Positions 1 through 6,400 of a stretch of 10,416 bases of DNA are shown in pieces. The position numbers were made by a program, and so were the translations under genes. Location: assembly GCA_004555155.1 (NCBI GenBank), contig SFJH01000051.1, forward strand, positions 1-10,416, read 5' to 3'. The DNA comes from Clostridiales bacterium. Lineage in GTDB: Bacteria > Bacillota > Clostridia > Christensenellales > Aristaeellaceae. Every line of letters starts with the position of its first letter. The first letter of the stretch is position 1. Below the pieces are notes generated by a model, which searched no databases, was not told the DNA's origin, and saw only the letters and a list, made by a program, of their open reading frames with translations.

Positions 1-1896
1 CTGGACCAGCGCCAGAGCGCCGCCGAGGACGCCCAGGTGTGGAACCGGCTGCTGGCCACGCTGGATCAGATGTACCTGCTGCTGGGCGCGCAGAAGCGGG
101 AACTGCGGGAGCTGGCGGAGCTGCTGGATCAGGCACTGGGCGCGTCCATCATCAAGACGCTGCCCCAGTCCGGCGACGCGGTGTCGGCCCAGTCGCTGAG
201 CCGCACCGCCTGGCGGCCCGCGAAGCTGTCCATATTCATGGGCCTCTGCGACCGCACGGGCTCCGGACTGCATGCGCTTCTGACCGAGCAGGAGCTGGCG
301 CGCATGAGTCGCGACGCGGACGTGTGGATGGGACTGTCCGGCGTGGATCAGGCGCGGGTCAACCGGTATTATCTGAAGAACGCGGTGGAGCAGACGCGCT
401 GCCACGCGGTGTTCACCTGCCCCGTCAGCGACGCCGACGAACGGGCGCAGCGCATGGGCGCGGCCATGGCGGCGGTGCGCAAGCTGTTCGACCATCCGCT
501 GTACGTGGGCGGGCTGATCCCGTCCGACGCGGAGGTGGCCATGCGATACGGCGCGCCCGACGCGGCGCGGCTGATCCTGGCGGAGCGCATCGGCGACGAG
601 CAGCTGCCCGATCCGCTGGCCGGAGAGGCGTCCGCGGCGCTCTGGGCGCTGTCCCGGCAGGACGGCGCGGCGCAGCTGCGGCAGCTGGCGGCGTCGGCGT
701 CCCACGGCGTGAAGTCGGAGGCCGTTCCCCGGGACGTGGCCCGGCGCATGTACGGGCCGCTGGGCCGGGCCAGCATATCGCGGCTGGAGACGTATGCGCG
801 GTGCCCGTTTCAGCACTTCGTGGCCTACGGCCTGCGTCCCGAGCCGGTGGAGCCGCTGGAGCTGTCCGCGCAGGACGAGGGCGATTTCTATCACGAGGCC
901 GTGCGCCGGTATCTGTCGGAGGCCATCGCTTCCCCGGACGCGGGGGAGGCGGAGGGGCTGGAGCGCATGGATCGACTCACCGACGCGCTGGTGGCCGACA
1001 TGTTCCCGGAGGAGCGCTACAGCGAGAGCGCCGTCCACCGCAGCCACACCCGGCAGCTGCGCTACACGGCGCGGTCGGCGGCGAAGGCGCTGTCCCGGCA
1101 GCTGGTTGAGAGCCATTTCGCGCCCACGCTGCTGGAGGTGCGCTTCGGGGACGAGGAGCCGCGGGTGGTGCTGCACCCGGAGGGCGGCGACACCGTGCTG
1201 GACGGCCGCATCGACCGCATCGACGAGTGGAAGGAGCCGGGCGTGCACTGCCTGCGCGTGATCGACTACAAGCGCGGCAGCCGCGATCTGGACCTGGCGG
1301 AGGTGTACTTCGCGCTGCAGCTGCAGCTGATCATCTATCTGGCGGCGGCCATGAAAAAGACCGGCGGACGCAGTGCCGGCGCATATTACTTCCGCGTCAG
1401 CGACCCCGTTCTGGCCACCGACAAGACCGACCCGGCGGCGGTGGAGGCGCTGCGCGACGAGAAGATGCGGCTGCGCGGCCTGCTGCCCGCCGATGAGGCG
1501 CTGATCCGCGCCATGGCGGCGGAGCCAGACAAGGTGTTCGCCGTGCGGCTCAACAGGGACGGCTCACTGCGGAAGGGCGCGCTGCAGCTGGACGACGACC
1601 AGCTGCAGCTGCTGATCGACCGCGCGCTGGGCGAGGCCACGCGGATCCTGTCGGAGATCCGCCGCGGCGAGACCGCCATCCGCCCCGCCCGGCTGGGTCT
1701 GACGGACGGCTGCGCCTACTGCCGCTATCACGCCCTCTGCCAGCGGGACGCCAAAATCCCCGGCGGCGACGCCCGCCGCTATCCGCGGCTGAAGCCTGAC
1801 GAGGTTCTGGAACGGCTGCAGAGCGAAGCCCCGGCCCCGGAATCCGAACAATTTGTCCGAGGTTTTACCAAAAATACCCAGAAACCCGATGATTGA
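1..1896 (+). CDS. addB: AddB, helicase-exonuclease subunit B (3' part, runs off left edge)
   Basis: AddB is the second subunit of the AddAB enzyme, which resects double-strand breaks for recombination in Bacillota. The reading frame is open from base 1, so the start lies outside; 631 codons are present, about half the usual ~1150-residue protein, and the N-terminal helicase-like half is missing. Counting from the first codon in the window, the RecB-type nuclease domain shows YHEAV (H298), DGRIDRID (D405), IDYK (D422, K424) and a QLQLIIY segment (Q442, Y446). Four cysteines expected to hold a 4Fe-4S cluster are all present: C268 in ARCPFQHF, then C571, C574 and C580 in CAYCRYHALC. The nuclease therefore looks intact. 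The gene ends in TGA at 1894-1896 with no clear terminator. The usual partner addA does not follow; the next gene is unrelated. The family call is firm. Confidence 0.93.
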   Translation: MDQRQSAAEDAQVWNRLLATLDQMYLLLGAQKRELRELAELLDQALGASIIKTLPQSGDAVSAQSLSRTAWRPAKLSIFMGLCDRTGSGLHALLTEQELARMSRDADVWMGLSGVDQARVNRYYLKNAVEQTRCHAVFTCPVSDADERAQRMGAAMAAVRKLFDHPLYVGGLIPSDAEVAMRYGAPDAARLILAERIGDEQLPDPLAGEASAALWALSRQDGAAQLRQLAASASHGVKSEAVPRDVARRMYGPLGRASISRLETYARCPFQHFVAYGLRPEPVEPLELSAQDEGDFYHEAVRRYLSEAIASPDAGEAEGLERMDRLTDALVADMFPEERYSESAVHRSHTRQLRYTARSAAKALSRQLVESHFAPTLLEVRFGDEEPRVVLHPEGGDTVLDGRIDRIDEWKEPGVHCLRVIDYKRGSRDLDLAEVYFALQLQLIIYLAAAMKKTGGRSAGAYYFRVSDPVLATDKTDPAAVEALRDEKMRLRGLLPADEALIRAMAAEPDKVFAVRLNRDGSLRKGALQLDDDQLQLLIDRALGEATRILSEIRRGETAIRPARLGLTDGCAYCRYHALCQRDAKIPGGDARRYPRLKPDEVLERLQSEAPAPESEQFVRGFTKNTQKPDD

Positions 1897-1919
1897 AGAA
1901 GGATTCCACCATGGAAATG

Positions 1920-1928
1920 TGGTATAAT
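1920..1928 (+). promoter_or_regulatory. Extended -10 promoter for the CNNM/CorC-like gene
   Basis: TGGTATAAT matches the extended -10 consensus TGnTATAAT exactly. It lies 27 bp after the addB stop. No convincing -35 box sits at 16-18 bp upstream, as is typical of extended -10 promoters. Transcription would start near 1935, giving a leader of about 225 nt before the GTG at 2161. Confidence 0.55.
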
Positions 1929-2080
1929 GTTTCAGAATGGCAGCAATAGAAATGCGGCCTGCGCGATGTTCCGGCATCCGAAGCATTTCGTCGACAAACA
2001 TGGAATCATGTTTCCCAATCCGACAAAATGACCGGCGGATTCCGAGAAGCGGAACCCCGACCGGCGACTAGCGAAGCAAG

Positions 2081-2120
2081 GAGCGACGTACCCGGGCCCC
2101 CGAGCGACGCACCCGGCCCC
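2081..2120 (+). repeat. Imperfect tandem repeat, two ~20-bp units
   Basis: GAGCGACGTACCCGGGCCCC (2081-2100) recurs as GAGCGACGCACCCGGCCCC (2102-2120) with one substitution and one missing G. The copies sit in the leader about 25 bp before the ribosome site. The first contains the palindrome CCCGGG. It could be a simple duplication or a protein- or RNA-binding element. Confidence 0.6.
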
Positions 2121-2145
2121 GCCCCGTCCACACGCGAAGCATAAT

Positions 2146-2153
2146 AAGGAGGT
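2146..2153 (+). promoter_or_regulatory. Strong ribosome binding site fixing a GTG start
   Basis: AAGGAGGT is a near-perfect Shine-Dalgarno sequence, 7 nt before the GTG at 2161. It decides that non-ATG codon as the start; the next methionine codon lies 24 codons further on, inside the first membrane helix. Confidence 0.85.
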
Positions 2154-2160
2154 ATCTTTC

Positions 2161-3519
2161 GTGTCCCCTGACCCTTTATGGCAGTCCATCGTCGTTCAGC
2201 TGTTGTTTCTGATCGTCAACTTCTTCTTCACCATGACCGAGACCGCCGTGGAGAGCACGGATGACGCGCCGCTGAAAAAGCAGGCGGAGTCCGGCGACCG
2301 GCGGATGCAGCTGTTGTACCGGCTGCTGGAGCGGCCCACGGGCTATCTGAGCGCGCTGCAGCTGGAGCGGCTGATCGTGGCCGGTTCGCTGGCGGCGCTG
2401 TTCGCCGTCACGTTCTTCGACCCGATGCAGGCGGCGCTTTTGCGCTGGCTGCCCGCCGCCGTGACCTGGTGGCTGACCTATGTGGCTCTGGCGCTGCTGT
2501 GCTCGGTGGTCATCGTGATCCCCGGCATACTGATTCCGCGCCATGTGACGCTGCGCCACACCGACGCCGCGCTGCAGACGTCCCTGCGGGTGACGCTGAG
2601 CGTGGGGCGGGCGCTGCTGCCGCTGGTGTGGCTGCTTCGCGGCGTCACCACGGTGTTGCTGAAGCTGTTCGGCGTGGACGTGCGCCGCGTGGACAAGTAC
2701 GTCTCCGAGGAGGAGATCATGCAGATGGTGGACATCGGCGAGGAGACCGGCACCATCGAATCCGACGAGCGCGAGATGATCGAGAACATCTTCCAGTTCA
2801 ACAACCTGGACGCCGAGGACTGCATGGTGCACCGAAAGGATATCGTGGCGCTGTCGCTGGAGGATTCCCCCGAGGAGGTGCTCAGCACCATCCGGGAGAA
2901 CGGCCTGACCCGCTATCCGGTGTATGAGGAGGACATGGACTCGGTGCTGGGCGTGCTCAACACCCGGGATTACCTGCTCAACCAGGCGTCGGACGCGCCC
3001 CGGCCCATGAAGGAGCTGCTGCGCCCCGCCTATTTCGTGCCGGAATCCATGCGCGCCGACCGGCTGTTCGCGGAGATGCAGAAGCGCAAGCAGCACATGG
3101 CCATCGTCGTGGATGAGTACGGCGGCACCAGCGGCCTGGTGACCATGGAGGATCTGCTGGAGGAGATCGTCGGCGACATCTACGACGAGTTCGACAAGCA
3201 GGAGGAGGCCGAGGTCACGCCGCTGGCCGACGGCAGCTTCCGCATCGCGGGCAGCGCCGAGCTGGAGACCGTGGCCGAGGCACTGAACGTGGAGATCCCG
3301 CGGGAGGAGGGCGACGAGGAGATCGACACTCTGAGCGGACTGATCTTCAGCCACCTGCCCGAGATCCCCGCCGACGGCGAAAAGCTGAGCCTGACCGTCT
3401 GCGGCCTGGACATCCACGTGGAATCGGTGCGCGACCGCCGTGTGGAATGGGCCGTCGTGCGCCCCTGTGCGCCGGAGCCGTCGGAGCCGGAGTCCGATGA
3501 ATCAAAAAATATCGAATAA
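2161..3519 (+). CDS. CNNM/CorC (HlyC-type) membrane protein with paired CBS domains
   Basis: This 452-aa protein has the CNNM/CorC architecture: a DUF21-type membrane domain with hydrophobic segments near residues 8-27, 70-90, 104-124 and 145-170, an acidic helix (EEEIMQMVDIGEETG, 182-196), two CBS repeats (about 215-275 and 283-340, the second ending MEDLLEEIVGDIYDE) and a CorC_HlyC domain (352-432). Relatives move Mg2+ or act in Mg2+/Co2+ homeostasis, with CBS domains sensing nucleotides. The soluble half is textbook, but the membrane half is not: where relatives have FFSASETA, an N in the second helix and GE-I-PK, this one has FFFTMTETA, LQLERLIVAG and IPGILIPRH. Transport is therefore doubtful; a regulatory paralogue is possible. 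The GTG start is set by AAGGAGGT 7 nt upstream. It has its own promoter. Confidence 0.88.
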   Translation: MSPDPLWQSIVVQLLFLIVNFFFTMTETAVESTDDAPLKKQAESGDRRMQLLYRLLERPTGYLSALQLERLIVAGSLAALFAVTFFDPMQAALLRWLPAAVTWWLTYVALALLCSVVIVIPGILIPRHVTLRHTDAALQTSLRVTLSVGRALLPLVWLLRGVTTVLLKLFGVDVRRVDKYVSEEEIMQMVDIGEETGTIESDEREMIENIFQFNNLDAEDCMVHRKDIVALSLEDSPEEVLSTIRENGLTRYPVYEEDMDSVLGVLNTRDYLLNQASDAPRPMKELLRPAYFVPESMRADRLFAEMQKRKQHMAIVVDEYGGTSGLVTMEDLLEEIVGDIYDEFDKQEEAEVTPLADGSFRIAGSAELETVAEALNVEIPREEGDEEIDTLSGLIFSHLPEIPADGEKLSLTVCGLDIHVESVRDRRVEWAVVRPCAPEPSEPESDESKNIE

Positions 3520-3555
3520 AAATTTCCAAAAACGTAACGTGTTCATCGCAAATAC

Positions 3556-3585
3556 TTGACAAACCCATCGCGAATCGTATACAAT
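3556..3585 (+). promoter_or_regulatory. Strong sigma-A-type promoter upstream of the AAA+ gene
   Basis: A perfect -35 TTGACA (3556-3561) is followed by TACAAT (3580-3585) at 18 bp or TATACA (3578-3583) at 16 bp. The flanks are AT-rich within GC-rich surroundings. Transcription would start near 3592, 37 bp after the CNNM/CorC gene ends, and would enter two hairpins before the AAA+ gene. Confidence 0.75.
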
Positions 3586-3601
3586 TTCATATAGATATAC
3601 G

Positions 3602-3630
3602 GCGGCGCATACCCCTTCGGGATGCGCCGC
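3602..3630 (+). other. Leader hairpin 1 of the AAA+ gene
   Basis: GCGGCGCAT-A-CCC pairs with GGG-ATGCGCCGC around a CTTC loop: 12 base pairs with one bulged A. No T-run follows, so it is not itself a terminator. Part of its 3' arm, GATGCG (3621-3626), can instead pair with CGCATC (3638-3643), so an alternative fold is available just before the terminator. Confidence 0.65.
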
Positions 3631-3643
3631 AATATCCCGCATC

Positions 3644-3684
3644 AAACCAGAGGAATCCAGATATCGGAACCCCTCTGGTTTTTT
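3644..3684 (+). terminator. Intrinsic terminator inside the AAA+ gene leader (possible attenuator)
   Basis: AAACCAGAGG (3644-3653) pairs perfectly with CCTCTGGTTT (3672-3681) across an 18-nt loop and runs into six T residues (3679-3684). It lies between the promoter at 3556-3585 and the ATG at 3711. Only 26 bp remain before that ATG, too little for another promoter, so transcripts of the AAA+ gene must read through. It could also end the CNNM/CorC transcript or a ~90-nt small RNA from the same promoter. Confidence 0.75.
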
Positions 3685-3696
3685 ACCATGATGTAC

Positions 3697-3703
3697 AGGG
3701 GTG
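3697..3703 (+). promoter_or_regulatory. Ribosome binding site of the AAA+ gene, able to pair with the leader
   Basis: AGGGGTG lies 7 nt before the ATG at 3711 and decides that start. Its core AGGGGT is complementary to ACCCCT at 3611-3616 (hairpin 1) and again at 3669-3674 (terminator 3' arm), so leader folding could also mask the ribosome site. The pairing is seen; a regulatory role is inferred. Confidence 0.6.
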
Positions 3704-3710
3704 AGCTACG

Positions 3711-6224
3711 ATGGCATTGTCAGAAAAGATCGCGTTTGGGTTCCTCGAGGAGGACAACCCGGTCAAATCCTATTATCGATTCAAACCGCTGGTGCTGGAG
3801 ACCGAAAACGGCTACGAGGCGCTGGAGGATGTCTGCCAGACCTATCCGGAGGACGGCTTTTTGCGCATCGTGCCGGACAAGAACGAGTCCAGCCACTTCA
3901 AGGCCAGAATGCGGCGCATCGGCCGGTTCTGTATGATCGACCTGCGCAAGCATCAAAACGAAAACGACAAGATCCGGCCCAACAAAAACTACAAGGGCGA
4001 CGGCGTGGAGCGGAACGTGAACATCGTCTATTCGGACGTGATCACGGAGATTCCCTCGGGGCGCGCGGCGGAGATCATCTCCTGCGGCGACGCGGATAAC
4101 GTGCGCGTGGAGGGCGTGAATCCGGGCTCCACGCCGTTCATGCTGGAATGCGGTGGCCACTTCACCGGCCCGTGGCGCTGGGAGGCCGTGGAAAACGAGG
4201 AGAACGTGTACATGCCCGTGCGCGCAGAGGCGTTCGCGCCCGCCGACGGCGACGCGCTGCCGCAGGGAACGATGGTGCAACTGAAGCCCGACGAGGAGCG
4301 CAGCTATACGCTGCTGATCGCGCCCGAGGGCCAGAAGCTGTTTGTGGAGACGAAGGTCGAGGCACCGGAGCCGGAAGTGAAGCCCGAGCCGGAGCCGCAG
4401 CCCGAGGTCAAGCCGGAGCCGAAGCCCGAGCCCAAGCCGGAACCGAAGTCCGAGCCCAAGCCGGAGCCGGAGCCGAAGCCCGAGCCGCGGCCGGAACCGA
4501 AGCCGGAACCGAAGCCCGAGCCCGTCGCAGAGCGTCCGGCCCGCGGCGCGAAGAATGAGGAACGGCGGCAGCGCGCCGAGGAGGAGCCGAAGGGCAAGGG
4601 CCCGCGCGCGCCGAAGCTGGACGTGGAGCCGCGCGGCGCACAGCTGCGACCGGCGGTGGGCAGCGCCCGCGCCGTGCAGCGCAGCGCGGCGGTGGCGGCG
4701 CAGCGGGGACTGAACCCGAAGCGCGGCGTCAGCCTGGCGGAGATCATCGATGAGCAGTGGCGTCACTCCCGGCTGGATCAGCTGGGGCACCCGGTGCCGT
4801 CGGAGGCGGGCAGCATGCCGCTGGCCAGCCCTGTGGATCGCGCCCGGGATGCGCTGAAGGAGGCCTGGGCGCTGACCGAGGCCCGCGGCGGCGTGCTGGA
4901 TGCGGTGCTGTCGCTGGACCATCTGACGGACATGCTGCCCGAGCGGCTGGGTCAGGCCGCAAAGCCGCTGACCCAGGCCCAGGTGCAGGAGCTGGACGAG
5001 TTTGAGGCGCGCCGCCTGAAGGCGCTGCAGGAGCTGGATCAGCTGGCGCAGGCCCGCGCGGACAAGCGCCGGGAGCTGCTGGACGAGGTGAAGCAGGAGA
5101 ACGCCATCGAGCTGCGACGGCTGGAGAAGCAGAACCAGCAGGCGCGCGCCGAGGCGCAAAAGAGCCGCGAGGCCGCGGACGCCGCCGCGGATGCCGCCGC
5201 CGTGGCGCAGAAGGCGCTGGCGGGGATCAGCGGAGAAGCGCTGCTGGAGCAGCTGATGACCGACGAATTGAAGCGCCGCGCCGCGGCCATGCTGCGGCAG
5301 CTGGACGGCGCGGAGAAGCCGGTCGCGCCGCCGCCCGCGCTGGTGGATCCCACGGCGGGCGAGCTGATCAGCGATCTGCGCGCCGCCTTCGATGATTACG
5401 GCATGCCGCTGAGCCACGATCAGGCGGTGAACCTGCTGGCCGGCGTGGCGCTGTTTGACATGAACGTGTACTCGGGCGTCACCGGCTCGGGCAAGAGCCG
5501 CGCCGCACGGCTGCTGGCGCAGACGCTGGGATTGACGGACGGCCGGTTCATCACGCTGCACGCAGGCAGCAAACCCGCCGTGGCGGAGCCCCGGTTCGCC
5601 GAGCTGAACGCCACTGCCGACGCGTTCACGCCGCTGATCGCGCTGATCGACGATGCCAACAACGCGCCCGGAGACCCGGCGCGCGGTCTGGCCGCCATGC
5701 ACGAGGACGCCGCCGACGGCATCCATCCCAACATGAAGCTGCTGCTCACCGTGCAGGACAACCCCGTGGGCTATGCGCTGAACGGCAATCTGCTGGATCG
5801 CGCGTTCTTCGTGCGGTTCGATCTGCCGGGGCTGGAATTGCCCTGGCGGCCCTGCGCCGTCGCGCCGCGCAAACCGGCGGGCGCGGTGCGCATGGAGACG
5901 CTGAAGAAGCTGTTCGCGCCCTCCGCGGAAATCTCCTCCGAGGTGCAGGACCGCATGATGACGCTGCGCCGCAGGCTGGCCGATCTGGGCGTGTACTTCT
6001 CCGCCCGCGCGCTCAGCGATATGTACCGCTATATCACCACCGTCCAGCCGCTGATGACGGCCTCGCCGATGCAGGTGCTGGACTACGCCCTGGCCCAGCG
6101 CGCCATTCCCCATGTGCTGGCCACCGCGCCGGTGGCCGCGCTGCACGAGCTGCCGAGGCTTCTGGCGGACATGCCCCAGTGCCTGAAGCTGCTGAACCAG
6201 CCGCTGGCCGTGCCGGAGCTGTGA
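3711..6224 (+). CDS. Large AAA+ (MoxR-like) ATPase with coiled coil and Pro/Glu-rich spacer, function unknown
   Basis: I do not recognise this 837-aa protein as a named gene. Residues 1-215 look like one or two beta-rich domains without signal peptide or membrane helix. Residues 216-272 are a KPEP-type low-complexity spacer, 273-340 is basic and probably disordered, and about 425-505 is a charged, alanine-rich coiled coil. The C-terminus is an AAA+ core resembling MoxR/AAA_5: Walker A GVTGSGKS (589-596, K595), Walker B LIALIDDAN (642-650), sensor 1 LLLTVQDNP (N684), likely arginine finger LLDRAFF (R697) and a sensor-2-like FSARALSDMY (R766). The usual Walker B glutamate is aspartate (D648). 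MoxR ATPases normally sit beside VWA-domain genes and McrB beside mcrC; neither is here. The gene is monocistronic, between an attenuator-like leader and a strong terminator. ATP-driven remodelling in the cytoplasm is inferred; the partner is unknown. Confidence 0.85.
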   Translation: MALSEKIAFGFLEEDNPVKSYYRFKPLVLETENGYEALEDVCQTYPEDGFLRIVPDKNESSHFKARMRRIGRFCMIDLRKHQNENDKIRPNKNYKGDGVERNVNIVYSDVITEIPSGRAAEIISCGDADNVRVEGVNPGSTPFMLECGGHFTGPWRWEAVENEENVYMPVRAEAFAPADGDALPQGTMVQLKPDEERSYTLLIAPEGQKLFVETKVEAPEPEVKPEPEPQPEVKPEPKPEPKPEPKSEPKPEPEPKPEPRPEPKPEPKPEPVAERPARGAKNEERRQRAEEEPKGKGPRAPKLDVEPRGAQLRPAVGSARAVQRSAAVAAQRGLNPKRGVSLAEIIDEQWRHSRLDQLGHPVPSEAGSMPLASPVDRARDALKEAWALTEARGGVLDAVLSLDHLTDMLPERLGQAAKPLTQAQVQELDEFEARRLKALQELDQLAQARADKRRELLDEVKQENAIELRRLEKQNQQARAEAQKSREAADAAADAAAVAQKALAGISGEALLEQLMTDELKRRAAAMLRQLDGAEKPVAPPPALVDPTAGELISDLRAAFDDYGMPLSHDQAVNLLAGVALFDMNVYSGVTGSGKSRAARLLAQTLGLTDGRFITLHAGSKPAVAEPRFAELNATADAFTPLIALIDDANNAPGDPARGLAAMHEDAADGIHPNMKLLLTVQDNPVGYALNGNLLDRAFFVRFDLPGLELPWRPCAVAPRKPAGAVRMETLKKLFAPSAEISSEVQDRMMTLRRRLADLGVYFSARALSDMYRYITTVQPLMTASPMQVLDYALAQRAIPHVLATAPVAALHELPRLLADMPQCLKLLNQPLAVPEL
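4356..4526 (+). repeat. Coding repeat: Pro/Glu/Lys-rich spacer of the AAA+ protein
   Basis: About 57 codons alternate Pro with Glu and Lys (PEPKPEPKPEP pattern, residues 216-272). At DNA level it is a degenerate 6-bp-step repeat built from variants of CCGGAGCCGAAGCCCGAG. Such segments form extended, stiff linkers and tend to vary in length between strains. Here it separates the N-terminal domain from the coiled coil and ATPase. Confidence 0.85.
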
Positions 6225-6244
6225 TGGACAAACGAATATGCTGC

Positions 6245-6288
6245 GGGCCCGCCGCCGTCGAAGGACGGTGGCGGGCCCCTGACTTTTT
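6245..6288 (+). terminator. Strong intrinsic terminator after the AAA+ gene
   Basis: GGGCCCGCCGCCGTC (6245-6259) pairs with GACGGTGGCGGGCCC (6264-6278) around a GAAG loop: 15 base pairs including one G-T. A TTTTT run follows at 6284-6288. It begins 20 bp after the stop codon and separates the AAA+ gene from the efflux operon. Confidence 0.88.
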
Positions 6289-6326
6289 ATGTTAGATGAA
6301 AATCGAATGAAATCTGCGGAATTCGC

Positions 6327-6355
6327 TTGACATGCATCTTGAAAAGTGCTATGAT
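6327..6355 (+). promoter_or_regulatory. Near-consensus promoter of the MFS-ArsR operon
   Basis: TTGACA (6327-6332), a 17-bp spacer and TATGAT (6350-6355), with TG one base before the -10 (TGCTATGAT, extended -10). This is the strongest promoter in the window. Such strength in an efflux operon fits tight repression at the overlapping dyad. Transcription would start near 6362. Confidence 0.85.
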
Positions 6356-6363
6356 CCGTATTA

Positions 6364-6379
6364 TTAGATAAATGTCTAA
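6364..6379 (+). promoter_or_regulatory. Dyad operator at the transcription start of the MFS-ArsR operon
   Basis: TTAGATAAATGTCTAA is a dyad with perfect TTAGA/TCTAA arms around a 6-bp AT-rich centre, placed about 8 bp after the -10 box. Size, symmetry and AT-rich centre fit ArsR/SmtB-type operators. A related half-site, TTAGATGAAAAT, lies upstream at 6292-6303. Binding by the regulator encoded at 7665-8735 is inferred. Confidence 0.6.
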
Positions 6380-6400
6380 CAATACGACAAGAATGGCGTG

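Larger units (their letters stand above)
1935..2160 (+). other. Long structured 5' leader of the CNNM/CorC-like gene
   Basis: This stretch between addB and the next gene encodes no credible protein. It can fold locally: GAAATGC (1949-1955) pairs with GCATTTC (1983-1989); AAACATG-GAAT-CATGTTT (1996-2013) is a perfect 7-bp hairpin; TTCCG/CGGAA (2040-2054) is a smaller one. An imperfect direct repeat lies at 2081-2120. The length and structure suggest a regulatory leader, but I could not match it to a known riboswitch class, including the Mg2+-sensing M-box. Function is inferred only. Confidence 0.35.

Noticed and set aside
1935..2160. M-box (Mg2+) riboswitch before the CNNM/CorC-like gene
   Set aside because: Position would fit, but I could not find the conserved M-box core; only generic hairpins and a repeat are visible.
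2176..3417. 413-codon minus-strand frame opposite the CNNM/CorC-like gene
   Set aside because: Low-complexity His/Gln/Leu composition and complete overlap with a well-supported protein mark it as a shadow.
3622..3936. Possible leader peptide or upstream ORF starting in hairpin 1
   Set aside because: No ribosome site precedes this ATG, it runs far into the AAA+ gene in another frame, and its sequence has no attenuator-type codon run.
4356..4526. CRISPR-like or tandem DNA repeat
   Set aside because: The repetition is in frame and encodes a Pro/Glu/Lys spacer; there are no fixed repeats with unique spacers.
3720..6146. 808-codon open frame on the minus strand opposite the AAA+ gene
   Set aside because: It is a GC-driven shadow: rich in His, Arg and Gln, no ribosome site, no recognisable domain, and fully antisense to a gene with clear motifs.
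3711..6224. McrBC-type restriction or coiled-coil nuclease system
   Set aside because: No mcrC or nuclease neighbour and no McrB-specific NTADR-type signature; the core is closer to MoxR.
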